From: Rhodobacterales bacterium HKCCE4037
GTDB taxonomy: Bacteria; Pseudomonadota; Alphaproteobacteria; Rhodobacterales; Rhodobacteraceae
Assembly (NCBI GenBank): GCA_015689645.1
Contig: WVSM01000013.1
Span: forward strand, 1 to 62,183
Direction: 5' to 3'
Length of the DNA: 62,183 nt
Shown here: positions 34,752 to 44,836 of the stretch, one piece after another
How the letters are laid out: every line of letters starts with the position of its first letter
How positions within the stretch are numbered: the first letter of the stretch is position 1
Made by a program: the position numbers and the translations under genes
Notes under the pieces: model-generated
Databases searched by the model: none
What the model was told of the DNA's origin: nothing
What the model saw: the letters and a program-made list of their open reading frames with translations, nothing else

Positions 34752-36251
34752 TTATTCCATCACGGGAATGGTGAACTCGCCACCTTCCTTGATGCCCGAG
34801 GGCCAGCGGGAGGTGACGGTCTTGGTCCGCGTGTAGAAGCGGAAGGCGTCGGGCCCGTGCTGGTTGAGGTCACCGAAGACGGATTTCTTCCAGCCGCCGA
34901 ACGTGTGGTAGGCCAGCGGCACCGGGATCGGCACGTTGATGCCCACCATGCCCACGTTCACGCGGGCGGCGAAGTCACGCGCGGCGTCGCCGTCGCGGGT
35001 GAAGATCGCGGTGCCGTTGCCGTATTCGTGGTCCATGGCGAGTTTGAGCGCCTCTTCGTAGGAGCCTGCGCGCACGCAGGACAGGACCGGGCCGAAGATC
35101 TCCTTCTGGTAGATCTCCATGTCCGGGGTGACGCGGTCGAACAGGTGCGGGCCGACGAAGAACCCGTCCTCGTAGCCTTGCAGGCTGAAATCGCGGCCAT
35201 CGACGACCAGTTCAGCGCCCGCATCGACGCCCGACTGCACGAGGCGCTGGATATTCTCCTTCGCCATCGGGGTCACGACCGGGCCGTAATCGACGTCATC
35301 GCCCGAGGTGTAGGGGCCGACCTTCAGCGCCTCGATCTTCGGCACCAGCTTTTCGATCAGGCGGTCGGCGGTTTCCTCGCCCACCGGGACGGCCACGGAA
35401 ATCGCCATGCAGCGTTCGCCCGCCGCACCGTAACCCGCACCGACCAGCGCGTCGGCGGCCTGGTCGAGGTCGGCGTCGGGCATGATGATCATGTGGTTCT
35501 TGGCGCCGCCGAAGCACTGCACGCGTTTGCCGTTGGCACATCCACGTTCGTAGATGTATTGCGCGATGGGGGTGGAGCCGACGAAGCCGATTGCCCCGAT
35601 GTCCTCGTTGTCGAGGATCGCGTCGACGCTTTCCTTGTCGCCGTTAATGACCTGCAGAAGGCCATCCGGCAGGCCCGCTTCCTGCATCAGTTCCGCCAGC
35701 ATCAGCGGCACCGAGGGATCACGCTCGGACGGCTTGAGGATGAAGGCGTTGCCGCAGGCGAGCGCGGGCGCCATCTTCCACATCGGGATCATGGCGGGGA
35801 AGTTGAAGGGCGTGATGCCGGCGGCCACGCCGATGGGCTGACGCATCGAATACATGTCGATGCCGGGGCCGGCGGCGTCGGTGAATTCGCCCTTCAGCAT
35901 GTGCGGCGCGCCGATGCAGAATTCGACCACTTCTAGGCCGCGCTGAACGTCGCCCTTGGCGTCGGGGATGGTCTTGCCGTGTTCGCGGCTGAGCGCCTCG
36001 GCCAGCTTGTCCATGTCGCGCTGCAGGAGGCTGACGAATTTCATCATCACGCGCGCGCGGCGCTGCGGGTTCGTGGCGGCCCATTCGGGCTGTGCCTTGG
36101 CGGCGTCGGCAACGGCGGCGTCAAGCTCGGCCTTGGAGGCCAGAGCCACCTTGGCCTGCACCTCGCCGGTGGCCGGGTTCCAGACGTCGGCCGTGCGCCC
36201 GGAGCTGCCCGCGACGTGCTTGCCGTTAATCCAATGTCCGATCTCTTTCAT
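34752..36251 (-). CDS. mmsA: CoA-acylating methylmalonate-semialdehyde dehydrogenase
   Basis: This 499-residue ALDH-fold enzyme converts methylmalonate semialdehyde to propionyl-CoA, the last step of valine catabolism (and of inositol and thymine breakdown). It contains NAGVAAGITPFNFPAMIPMW-like NAD-site residues (here GVAAGITPFNFPAM, ~145), ILKPSERDPSVPLMLAEL, GGAKNHMIIMPDADL (~255-270) and the catalytic Cys in GERCMAISVAVPVG (~285). The NxLxG-type N-terminal start is MKEIGHWINGKHVAG. Divergent LysR gene 97 bases upstream. Confidence 0.95.
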   Translation of the reverse strand: MKEIGHWINGKHVAGSSGRTADVWNPATGEVQAKVALASKAELDAAVADAAKAQPEWAATNPQRRARVMMKFVSLLQRDMDKLAEALSREHGKTIPDAKGDVQRGLEVVEFCIGAPHMLKGEFTDAAGPGIDMYSMRQPIGVAAGITPFNFPAMIPMWKMAPALACGNAFILKPSERDPSVPLMLAELMQEAGLPDGLLQVINGDKESVDAILDNEDIGAIGFVGSTPIAQYIYERGCANGKRVQCFGGAKNHMIIMPDADLDQAADALVGAGYGAAGERCMAISVAVPVGEETADRLIEKLVPKIEALKVGPYTSGDDVDYGPVVTPMAKENIQRLVQSGVDAGAELVVDGRDFSLQGYEDGFFVGPHLFDRVTPDMEIYQKEIFGPVLSCVRAGSYEEALKLAMDHEYGNGTAIFTRDGDAARDFAARVNVGMVGINVPIPVPLAYHTFGGWKKSVFGDLNQHGPDAFRFYTRTKTVTSRWPSGIKEGGEFTIPVME

Positions 36252-36295
36252 CCGAGTCTCTCCCTATGTGCAGTCGCGCGGAGGATAGTCTTGCA

Positions 36296-36310
36296 TTTTC
36301 GCCGCGAAAA
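36296..36310. promoter_or_regulatory. candidate LysR operator in mmsA-lysR gap
   Basis: A perfect dyad TTTTCG-CCG-CGAAAA lies midway between the divergent mmsA (start 36251) and lysR (start 36349). This is where a LysR regulator commonly binds to control both. The arms fit the T-N11-A LysR core. Confidence 0.6.
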
Positions 36311-36348
36311 GAGACATGTTCGCAGGGTCATTTTGCGGAAATACAAGA

Positions 36349-37254
36349 ATGAACTGGGACGATCTGCGCATTTTCCTTGCCACGGCGCGGGCCGAGAGCC
36401 TGACCTCGGCCAAGGCGAGCCTGCGCATGGACCCGGCCACCATCGCGCGCCGGATCGCGCGGCTGGAGGATGCGGCGGGGACAGCGCTGTTCGTGAAATC
36501 GCCGCAGGGCTACCGGCTGACCGAGGCGGGGCAGAGGCTGCTGGGTCACGCAGAGGAGGCGGAGACGGCACTGGGGCGCGGGATGGGGGCGCTGACCGGG
36601 GCGGGCGAGACGCTGTCCGGCCCGATCCGCATCGGCGCGCCCGATGGCTGTGCGACGTATCTGCTGCCGCAGGTCTGCGCGCGGATCGCGGAGCGACACC
36701 CCGACCTCGATCTGCAGATCGTGTCCTTGCCGCGCGTGGTGAACCTGTCGCGGCGCGAGGCGGATTTCGCGATTACGGTATCCAAGCCCGATACGATGCG
36801 GTTGCAGGCCGACAAGCTCAGCGATTATCGCCTGTCGCTGGCCGCGTCCGAGGACTGGCTGGCGCGGAACGGTGTGCCGCGTGACGTCTCGGCGCTGAGG
36901 GGCGCGCGGATGATCGGCTACATCCCCGACATGATCTTCGATGCCGAACTGGATTACCTAGGCGGGCTGGGGGTGACGCGGGTGCCGCTCGCCTCCACCT
37001 CGATCTCGGTGCAGCTGCAGATGGCGCGGGCGGGCGGCGGGCTCGCGGTGGTGCATGACTTCGCCCTGCCGGAAGCCCCGGAATTGCGGCGGGTATTGCC
37101 CGATCAGGTGGCGCTCACGCGGACCTTCTGGCTGGTGCGGCACAGGGGGCAGGTGGATGCGCGGCTCGACCGGATCGCGGCGTTGCTGGCGGACGGCCTG
37201 CGCGGCGAGATCGCGCGGCTGGAAGGGTTGGCCCTGGCCGATAAATCCGCCTGA
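36349..37254 (+). CDS. LysR-type transcriptional regulator
   Basis: A 301-residue regulator. The N-terminal winged helix-turn-helix begins MNWDDLRIFLATARAESLTS with recognition helix RMDPATIARRIARLEDAAGT (~26-45). The effector-binding domain follows (GPIRIGAPDGCATYLLP, ~90). The subgroup (ends near TFWLVRHRGQ) is the one typical of oxidative or dehydrogenase regulators next to aldehyde dehydrogenases. It is divergent to mmsA with a shared promoter region, so it is a probable regulator of mmsA. The start at 36349 is preferred over 36316. Confidence 0.9.
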   Translation: MNWDDLRIFLATARAESLTSAKASLRMDPATIARRIARLEDAAGTALFVKSPQGYRLTEAGQRLLGHAEEAETALGRGMGALTGAGETLSGPIRIGAPDGCATYLLPQVCARIAERHPDLDLQIVSLPRVVNLSRREADFAITVSKPDTMRLQADKLSDYRLSLAASEDWLARNGVPRDVSALRGARMIGYIPDMIFDAELDYLGGLGVTRVPLASTSISVQLQMARAGGGLAVVHDFALPEAPELRRVLPDQVALTRTFWLVRHRGQVDARLDRIAALLADGLRGEIARLEGLALADKSA

Positions 37255-37333
37255 GGCCACGAAAACTTGACAGGTCGCGCCTTTCGGACCCACGCTCGGC
37301 CCAAGGGAAGGCCAGCAAGGAAGGGAGCGCCCG

Positions 37334-37768
37334 ATGCTCGTTCAGCAGATCCTCAAGGAAAAGTCCGATGACGGCGTGGTTACCGTGACGCCCGGCTCAA
37401 GCGTGGGGGAGGCCGCGAAGACCCTGTCGTCGCGCAAGATCGGCGCGGTGGTCGTGTCGAAGGACGGCAAGCAGATGAGCGGTATCCTGTCGGAGCGCGA
37501 TATCGTGGGCGCGATTGGGGCGCATGGTCCGGGCTGCCTTGCGGACCCGGTCGAGACGCTGATGACCGCGACGATCATCTCGGCCACGCGCGACGAATCC
37601 GTGGAAAGCGTGCTGGCCAAGATGACCGAGGGCCGGTTCCGCCACATGCCGGTGATGGAGGGCGACGAGATGATCGGCCTGATCTCCATCGGGGACGTGG
37701 TCAAGGCGCAACTGTCGGAACTGGCAATGGAAAAGGCCGCGCTGGAAGGCATGATCAAGGGCTTCTGA
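37334..37768 (+). CDS. CBS-domain pair protein
   Basis: A 144-residue protein made of two CBS domains (about 7-62 and 74-130), a Bateman module binding adenine nucleotides. VTVTPGSSVGEAAKTLSSRK opens the first and FRHMPVMEGDEMIGLISIGD closes the second, with the usual Gly and Asp ligands. Function unknown; stand-alone CBS proteins often sense ATP/AMP or c-di-AMP. AAGGGAG lies before the ATG. It is in line with coaD, 67 bases before it. Confidence 0.92.
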   Translation: MLVQQILKEKSDDGVVTVTPGSSVGEAAKTLSSRKIGAVVVSKDGKQMSGILSERDIVGAIGAHGPGCLADPVETLMTATIISATRDESVESVLAKMTEGRFRHMPVMEGDEMIGLISIGDVVKAQLSELAMEKAALEGMIKGF

Positions 37769-37835
37769 GCGCGACCCGGTTGCAAACCGGCGCGCAATCG
37801 TGTTCCCGTCCGCGCGCGAAATACGGGAGGGCGCG

Positions 37836-38330
37836 ATGCGCACAGGGCTTTATCCGGGGACGTTCGACCCCATCACGCTGGGGCATATCGATATCATCCG
37901 GCGGGCGTGCAAGATCGTCGACAAGCTGGTGATCGGCGTTGCGATCAACCGCGACAAGGGCCCGTTGTTCTCGCTTGAAGAGCGCGTGGCGATGGTCGAG
38001 GCCGAATGCGCGCGCCTTGGCGAAGAGACCGGGACCGAGATCATCGCCCATCCGTTCGAGAACCTGCTGATAGACTGCGCCCGCGACGTCGGCGCGGAAT
38101 TGATCATCCGCGGCCTGCGCGCGGTTGCGGATTTCGAATACGAATTCCAGATGGTCGGGATGAACCGGCGGCTCGACGACACGGTCGACACCGTCTTCCT
38201 GATGGCGGAGGCCGAACACCAGGCGATCGCCTCGAAACTGGTGAAGGAAATCGCGCGACTGGGCGGCGACATCTCGCCCTTCGTGACACAGGCGGTGCGT
38301 GAGGCGCTGGCCGAGAAGTACCCGCGCTGA
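37836..38330 (+). CDS. coaD: pantetheine-phosphate adenylyltransferase
   Basis: This 164-residue enzyme of coenzyme A biosynthesis adds AMP to 4'-phosphopantetheine. It has the nucleotidyltransferase motif TGLYPGTFDPITLGHIDIIR (residues 3-22, T/HxGH) and the second ISKRT-like region as RGLRAVADFEYEFQMVGMNR (~90-110). Length is exactly that of the family. GGGAGG precedes the ATG by six bases. Confidence 0.98.
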   Translation: MRTGLYPGTFDPITLGHIDIIRRACKIVDKLVIGVAINRDKGPLFSLEERVAMVEAECARLGEETGTEIIAHPFENLLIDCARDVGAELIIRGLRAVADFEYEFQMVGMNRRLDDTVDTVFLMAEAEHQAIASKLVKEIARLGGDISPFVTQAVREALAEKYPR

Positions 38331-38376
38331 TAAGCGGCGGGCAGAACCCTATCTGACAAGACGAAGGACCACCAAC

Positions 38377-38877
38377 ATGGCCGATATCAAAGATCCCGAG
38401 AACACCATCCTGATGGAGCTGAAAGGCGGCACCGTCACCATCCAGCTTCTGCCCGACGTGGCCCCGAAGCACGTGGAGCGGATGAAGGAACTGGCCCGTG
38501 AAGGGGCTTATGACGGCGTGGTCTTTCACCGTGTGATCGACGGCTTCATGGCCCAGACCGGCGACGTGCAGCATGGCAAGGACGCCGCGAACCTGCGCAT
38601 GGCGGGCACCGGCGGGTCGGACAAGCCGGACCTTCCGGCCGAATTCTCGCGCATCCCGCATGCCCGCGGCAGCCTCGGCGCGGCACGCTCGTCGAACCCG
38701 AACTCGGCCAACAGCCAGTTCTTCATCAACTTTAAGGACAACGATTTCCTGAACGGCCAGTACACGGTCTACGGGCAGGTCATCGACGGGATGGAGCATG
38801 TCGACGCGATCACGCGTGGCGAGCCGCCTGCGAACCCCGACAAGATGATCTCGGTGAAGGTTGCCGCCGATGCGTAA
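38377..38877 (+). CDS. ppiB: cyclophilin-type peptidylprolyl isomerase, cytoplasmic
   Basis: A 166-residue prolyl cis-trans isomerase. The catalytic-site landmarks are VVFHRVIDGFMAQTGDVQHG (~48-67), the NSANSQFFI stretch (~107-115) and LNGQYTVYGQVIDGM. There is no signal peptide, so it is cytoplasmic. The stop overlaps the start of the next gene by eight bases; the two cyclophilins form a coupled pair. Confidence 0.95.
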   Translation: MADIKDPENTILMELKGGTVTIQLLPDVAPKHVERMKELAREGAYDGVVFHRVIDGFMAQTGDVQHGKDAANLRMAGTGGSDKPDLPAEFSRIPHARGSLGAARSSNPNSANSQFFINFKDNDFLNGQYTVYGQVIDGMEHVDAITRGEPPANPDKMISVKVAADA

Positions 38878-39478
38878 GGCCGCGCTTGCCTCGGCGCTGC
38901 TGGCCGCCGGTCTGTGCGGACAGGCCGGCGCCACGGGGCTGGAGATCGACGTGACCGGCGACGCGCAGGGGACGATCGTGATCGACCTGTTCGAAGAAAC
39001 CGCGCCGCTGCACGTGGAGCGGATCACCACGCTGGCCACTGAGGGCGCCTACGACAACGTGGTCTTCCACCGCGTCATCGACCGCTTCATGGCGCAGACC
39101 GGCGACGTGGAATTCGGACGGCTGGGGCAGGACATGCGCTACGCCGGGCGCGGCGGGTCGCAATACCCTGATCTGCCTGCAGAATTCTCGAACATCCCGT
39201 TCGAGCGTGGGATGGTCGGGATGGCCCGGTCGAACGATCCGAATTCGGCCAACAGCCAGTTCTTCATCGTGTTCGAGCCTGCGCTGCACCTGAACGGTCA
39301 ATACACGATCGTCGGACAGGTGGTCGACGGCATGGAGATCGTGGACCGTATCCGCCGGGGCCGGGGCCGCAATGGTGCCGTCGTGGGCGAGCCTGACCGC
39401 ATGGTCGCGCTGCGCGTGCGCGAGGATGACCCGGTGCCGCCGCCGCCGGAAGAGGATGATGCGGCGCCGACCGAATAG
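38870..39478 (+). CDS. cyclophilin-type peptidylprolyl isomerase, exported
   Basis: A 202-residue paralogue of the previous gene with a signal peptide (about residues 1-22, GQAGATG). The core is conserved (VVFHRVIDRFMAQTGDVEFG, NSANSQFFIVFEP, LNGQYTIVGQVVDGM). The C-terminal tail is acidic and Pro-rich (ending PPPPEEDDAAPTE). It is the periplasmic partner of the cytoplasmic PpiB, encoded in an eight-base overlap. Confidence 0.95.
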   Translation: MRKAALASALLAAGLCGQAGATGLEIDVTGDAQGTIVIDLFEETAPLHVERITTLATEGAYDNVVFHRVIDRFMAQTGDVEFGRLGQDMRYAGRGGSQYPDLPAEFSNIPFERGMVGMARSNDPNSANSQFFIVFEPALHLNGQYTIVGQVVDGMEIVDRIRRGRGRNGAVVGEPDRMVALRVREDDPVPPPPEEDDAAPTE

Positions 39479-39503
39479 GTCCCGCATCGTTGAGTGACGA
39501 AAC

Positions 39504-39528
39504 GGGCGTGCCGGGTCTGGCGCGCCCG
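39504..39528 (+). terminator. hairpin after the cyclophilin pair
   Basis: A 9-bp stem with one G-U pair (GGGCGTGCC / GGCGCGCCC) and a GGGTCT loop lies 26 bases after the second cyclophilin stop, followed by a short T-rich run. Confidence 0.6.
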
Positions 39529-39614
39529 CTTTCGTTTCACGGCACTGGCCGGATCATCCGCGCACCCTGTCGGTGGCGCTTGATTGTCCGCCCGCCTTGG
39601 CGTAGCCCGCCGCC

Positions 39615-41422
<1,808 letters not shown>

Positions 41423-41426
<4 letters not shown>

Positions 41427-41863
41427 CGCGGCGCGAATTGTGTCAGTGCGACGCCCGCGCCCATCACCAGCAGCCCGACCATCCGCAACCCCGTGACCGG
41501 GCTGACCTGCGCGCCGAAGAGGCCGAAATGGTCGATGGCCGCGGCACTCACCAACTGGCCCAGAAGCACGAAGAACACCGCGTTCCCGATGCCGAAGGTG
41601 GGCGCGATATAGGTGATCGTCAGCACGTAGAACGCCACCAGAAGCCCCGCGAGGAACAGATGTTTCGGCTGGCCAGGCAGGGCGCGCACCGGCTCCAGCC
41701 CGGTGATCGACGCCGTCACACCCGCCGCGACGAAGGCCACGACGAACAGGATCGTGGCGGCAGCCGCCGGTGAGCCGATATTGGCCCCCAGCCGCGCGTT
41801 GAGCGCCGCGAGGAGCGGGATGCCGATGCCGGCGGCGAACATGATCAGGGCTTGGATGGGCAT
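41423..41863 (-). CDS. DMT-superfamily (DUF606/YdcZ-like) membrane protein
   Basis: A 146-residue hydrophobic protein with about four or five membrane helices. MPIQALIMFAAGIGIPLLAALNA opens it, and VVFFVLLGQL (as AVFFVLLGQLVSAAAIDHFG) is characteristic of the family. It probably works as a dimer or with a partner to export small molecules. Its stop codon overlaps the ABC-F stop on the other strand by four bases (convergent, GTTAAC). Start at 41863. Confidence 0.85.
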
Positions 41864-41875
41864 TTCGGGTCTCGC

Positions 41876-42562
41876 TCAGGAACAGATGCCCTCGATGGGC
41901 GCGTCGGCCCAGGGGATGCGGATATCAGTGTCATCCGCGCGCGATTGCAGGGGCGTGACCGGCATGACCTGCCCGATCAGCCGCTCCAGCCGCCCGGTGC
42001 GGGCGCCGGCCGGGTCGAGTGCGCGACAGCAGACGTATTCCTCGACGAGGCTCGCCTGCTGCTCGTATCCGTAATCGAGAAAGCGGCGGGGGTCGTCGGT
42101 CTCGAACAGGTAGGGGTCCTCGATCGCGGCATGTTCCCAGAAGGCGCGGAACGGGTGGTAATTCGTCAGCGACCGGTTCTGCCATTGCCAGACATGGGTC
42201 ATCTCGTGGGCGAAGAATATCGCGGCGACGAGGCCTCGGGTGCCATCCTCGAACCGGGTGTAATCGGGCAGGACCACGTCCTCGCGCAGGTGCAGCGTGT
42301 TGAAGAGAACGATCCCCGCGGTCTGGCTGGAGATCGTGGGCGTGGCAGGCGGCGGGAAGATGCGCTCGCGGCAGGTCGTGGGCGGGCGCGTGGGATAGGT
42401 TTGCGTGAAGATGCCGACGAACGGGTTCTGAACGATGCGGACAGGGGCGGGGTTGAAGCTGGCGCCCTGGATCTCGGCCATGTAGGCGGCCTCCGCCTCG
42501 GTCAGCGGGCGGCCACAGGTGGCGAGAAGCAGGATGGCGAGGATCAGGAGGGGCGTCCGCAT
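41876..42562 (-). CDS. lipoprotein with metalloprotease-like HExxH motif
   Basis: A 228-residue protein with a lipoprotein signal (residues 1-19, LLLATC, so lipidated Cys near residue 18). The mature part has a helix with HEMTHVWQWQ (~118-127), which fits a zincin HExxH site, and a downstream Glu-rich helix YGYEQQASLVEEYVCC that may supply the third ligand. The family is not named; similar proteins occur in Roseobacters. The start is the ATG at 42562; a GTG six bases upstream is possible. It is divergent to the cytochrome gene. Confidence 0.75.
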   Translation of the reverse strand: MRTPLLILAILLLATCGRPLTEAEAAYMAEIQGASFNPAPVRIVQNPFVGIFTQTYPTRPPTTCRERIFPPPATPTISSQTAGIVLFNTLHLREDVVLPDYTRFEDGTRGLVAAIFFAHEMTHVWQWQNRSLTNYHPFRAFWEHAAIEDPYLFETDDPRRFLDYGYEQQASLVEEYVCCRALDPAGARTGRLERLIGQVMPVTPLQSRADDTDIRIPWADAPIEGICS

Positions 42563-42612
42563 GGGCACAGTCTGGCCGAAGATTGGGCGGGAGAGAACCG
42601 GATTCTTGCCGA

Positions 42613-42626
42613 TTGACCGGGATCAA
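42613..42626 (+). promoter_or_regulatory. FNR/FnrL binding site
   Basis: TTGAC-CGGG-ATCAA matches the FNR consensus TTGAT-N4-ATCAA at 9 of 10 defined positions. Its centre is 58 bases before the start of the cytochrome c gene, which suggests oxygen control of that gene. Confidence 0.8.
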
Positions 42627-42677
42627 TTTGCCTGTCGCCAATCGTGTTAGGGTGGTCGGATCATGGAGGTGATCAAA

Positions 42678-43073
42678 ATGAAACGGACGTTTCTTCTGGC
42701 CTGTCTGATGGGGGCCGCCGCGCCCGCCTTCGCGCAGGACGTGGAGCGGGGCGCGCGGCTCTACACCGATCATTGCGCGGTCTGTCACGGGGCGAGCCTT
42801 CTGGGCGACGGGCCGATGGCGGAGGTGCTGGTCGTGCCGCCCGCCAACCTGCGCCGGATCGCGCGTGACAACGGGGGTTACTTCCCCCGCGTAGGCATCG
42901 CGGGCCATATCGACGGGCGTGATCCGTTGCTGTCCCACGGCGGCGACATGCCGGTCTACGGCCGGTTGTTCTCGGCGATGAGCGAGGTCATGACGAGCCC
43001 GGGCGGCGACACGGTTCTGACGAGCCCCGAGGTCGTGGACATCGTGGATTTCCTCGAAACCCAGCAGGACTGA
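42678..43073 (+). CDS. exported c-type cytochrome
   Basis: A 131-residue periplasmic cytochrome c. A signal peptide (about 1-19, ending PAFAQ) is followed by one heme site CAVCH (~33-37). A Met ligand may be in the MPVYG (~93) or MSEVM region. The start at 42678 is chosen because GGAGGTGATC, near-complementary to the 16S 3' end, lies five bases before it; the ATG at 42663 lies inside that site's region. An FNR box lies upstream. Role probably in electron transfer under low oxygen. Confidence 0.9.
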   Translation: MKRTFLLACLMGAAAPAFAQDVERGARLYTDHCAVCHGASLLGDGPMAEVLVVPPANLRRIARDNGGYFPRVGIAGHIDGRDPLLSHGGDMPVYGRLFSAMSEVMTSPGGDTVLTSPEVVDIVDFLETQQD

Positions 43074-43077
43074 GCGC

Positions 43078-43482
43078 TCACGGCAGGGCGAGCGTGGCCG
43101 TGGCACTGGCGATGGGTTTGCCGCTGTCCTCCGCCGTCAACTCGGCGCGCGCGAAGGCGAGGCTCTTGCCCGCCCGCACGATCATCGCGCGGCACAGGAT
43201 CGCGGAGCCGGTGCCGGGGCGCAGGAATTGCGTGTCGAGGGTGACGGTACCGGCGGGGACGAAATCGCCCACGTGGCCTGCGAGCGCGAGGACCATCGTC
43301 GTGTCCGCCTGCGCCGCGAGCGCCTGGCCCGAGACGATCCCGCCCACCCGCGCGAGGCGGGGAGTGAGGGGCATGCGGGTGATGGTTTCGGCCGCGCCGA
43401 TCTCGGTCACTTCAAGGCCCAGGTCGAGCACCCAGGGCGCGAAATGCTCGGCCAGAAGGGCCTGTGCGTCGGCGGGCGTCAT
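43078..43482 (-). CDS. PaaI-type hotdog thioesterase
   Basis: A 134-residue hotdog-fold protein: LDLGLEVTEIGAAETITRMPL, then VGGIVSGQALAAQADTTMVL (the usual H-G-G-x-x-x-x-x-x-D helix, with a variant first residue), and FLRPGTGSAI. It probably hydrolyses acyl-CoA. Its ATG at 43482 overlaps the stop of the preceding SnoaL-like gene (ATGA). Confidence 0.85.
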   Translation of the reverse strand: MTPADAQALLAEHFAPWVLDLGLEVTEIGAAETITRMPLTPRLARVGGIVSGQALAAQADTTMVLALAGHVGDFVPAGTVTLDTQFLRPGTGSAILCRAMIVRAGKSLAFARAELTAEDSGKPIASATATLALP

Positions 43483-43910
43483 TCCACGAGCAGCAGGTGA
43501 TACATGTCGCGGACCAGAAGGATCTGGCCGTCCACCAATTCCCACAGATGCATGTAGCGGGTCACGATGCGCTGTCCGCCGGCTTGCAGGACGGTCTCGC
43601 CGATCTCGACGGCAGTGGTCTCGGTCGAGCGGATGTCGAAGGTCTGGAACTGCACGTTGCTGGCGCCGTTCTGAATGGCCGTCGCGTAGTGCTGCATGAT
43701 CGCCTCGCGGCCCTGGATGCCACGCTCGCCGGGGGCGAGGAGGAGGGCGTCGGGGGAATAGATCGCGCCGATCGCCTGAAGGTCGCCGGCGTTATAGGCG
43801 TCCACCAGCGCGGCCATGCGGGCGACGATCGGGTTCGAGGTGTCGGTGGTCTGGGCCGAGGCGGTGAGGGGCAGGAGGAGGGTGATGGAAATCAGGAGGG
43901 CGCGGAACAT
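43479..43910 (-). CDS. exported SnoaL-like / SgcJ-type protein
   Basis: A 143-residue protein with a signal peptide (residues 1-19, TASAQ) and a cystatin-like NTF2/SnoaL fold: IVARMAALVDAYNAGDLQAI, YSPDALLLAPGERGIQGREAI and YMHLWELVDGQILLVRDMYH. Enzymatic role unknown; family members include polyketide cyclases and DUF4440 proteins. It is coupled to the thioesterase gene downstream. A three-copy bipartite element lies 69 bases upstream. Confidence 0.82.
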   Translation of the reverse strand: MFRALLISITLLLPLTASAQTTDTSNPIVARMAALVDAYNAGDLQAIGAIYSPDALLLAPGERGIQGREAIMQHYATAIQNGASNVQFQTFDIRSTETTAVEIGETVLQAGGQRIVTRYMHLWELVDGQILLVRDMYHLLLVE

Positions 43911-43978
43911 GGGGTCTCTTTCGAAATGGATTGATGGGGAGAGTGTGCGGCGCGGCGGGGCCGGTGGCAAGAGGGTGG

Positions 43979-44051
43979 CGTGCAAGGTTGCACAAGGGGG
44001 TTAAGGTGTTGGTTTTGTGTGGGAAAGGGGATTTCGTTTACGGTTTGTTAA
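43979..44051 (+). repeat. bipartite intergenic element, copy 3
   Basis: CGTGCAAGGTTGCACA (palindrome block, one mismatch per arm end) is separated by 42 bases from TTTA-N7-TTAA at 44037-44051. It lies in the divergent gap between the SnoaL-like and DUF2726 genes. Spacing is the same as in the copies at 28 and 33.5 kb. Confidence 0.7.
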
Positions 44052-44141
44052 GGGGTTGGGAGCGTGTTGGCTCATCAGGCCACAATCTCGCCACCGCTCC
44101 GTGGGAACACTGTCACGACCGGGATTCGAAGGAGACCTTTA

Positions 44142-44729
44142 GTGGAATATGCAGCCCTGATCGTGGCGGTTGTCGCCTTGACCGTCCTGTTCCTTGCGCT
44201 TGCGGTGAAGGGCAAGCGACGGCCGCAGCGCCGAGAACCGAAAGTGACGCGGAAGGGCGAAGCGACGGAGTTCCAGCAATCCGCCCAGTTGGACCATATC
44301 GCCAAGGTCGCATTTGAACGGAAGCCGATCCTGAACAAGGCGGAGCAACGGGTCTTCGCGGCATTGGAAGGGATCGTGGCAGAGATCGGCGGCGGACACC
44401 GGGTCATGGCGCAGACCTGCATGGGAGAAGTCCTGCAGCCGGTCAAAGACTCCGGAGAATGGCCGGACCGGAAGCGTGCCTTTTCGGCAATCAACTCCAA
44501 ACGGTTCGACTTCGCGGTGTTTGACGGAGCCGGGATGCTGGTGATGGCCGTCGAATACCAAGGGGCGGGGCACCATCAGAAGAAGGCCTTCATCCGAGAC
44601 GCGGTGAAGCGAGAGGTCTGCCGCCGCGCGGGCGTGCCCTTCGTCGAGGTCGAGCAGGGCACGACGCCCGCCGCGTTGAGGGAGCGGGTGCTGGCGACGC
44701 TTGGGGTTCGGGTGTTGGCGGCGGAGTGA
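44142..44729 (+). CDS. DUF2726-domain membrane-anchored protein
   Basis: A 195-residue protein with one N-terminal membrane helix (about residues 5-24) and a basic linker, then a DUF2726 domain. NKAEQRVFAALEGIV starts it, KRFDFAVFDGAGMLVMAVEYQ (D...E-x-Q) forms the probable PD-(D/E)xK nuclease-like centre, and AVKREVCRRAGVPFVEVEQG follows. The start is a GTG at 44142 with AAGGAGA seven bases before it; the longer frame to 44064 lacks support. The family is found near restriction or DNA-processing genes, but its role is unknown. Confidence 0.82.
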   Translation: MEYAALIVAVVALTVLFLALAVKGKRRPQRREPKVTRKGEATEFQQSAQLDHIAKVAFERKPILNKAEQRVFAALEGIVAEIGGGHRVMAQTCMGEVLQPVKDSGEWPDRKRAFSAINSKRFDFAVFDGAGMLVMAVEYQGAGHHQKKAFIRDAVKREVCRRAGVPFVEVEQGTTPAALRERVLATLGVRVLAAE

Positions 44730-44743
44730 GGGGCGCCTTGAGC

Positions 44744-44782
44744 GTTCATTTGCAGGGTGGTTAAGACCCTGCGAATGAACGG
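44744..44782 (+). terminator. long hairpin after the DUF2726 gene
   Basis: A 16-bp stem with one G-U pair (CGTTCATT-T-GCAGGGT and its complement) and a seven-base loop (GGTTAAG) starts 15 bases after the stop codon. No T run, so it is an RNA-end structure or a boundary element. Confidence 0.65.
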
Positions 44783-44836
44783 GCTAACCGGGTACCGAGT
44801 GTTGAACGGTGGTTTGTTTCACCCGAGCTACGCCTT

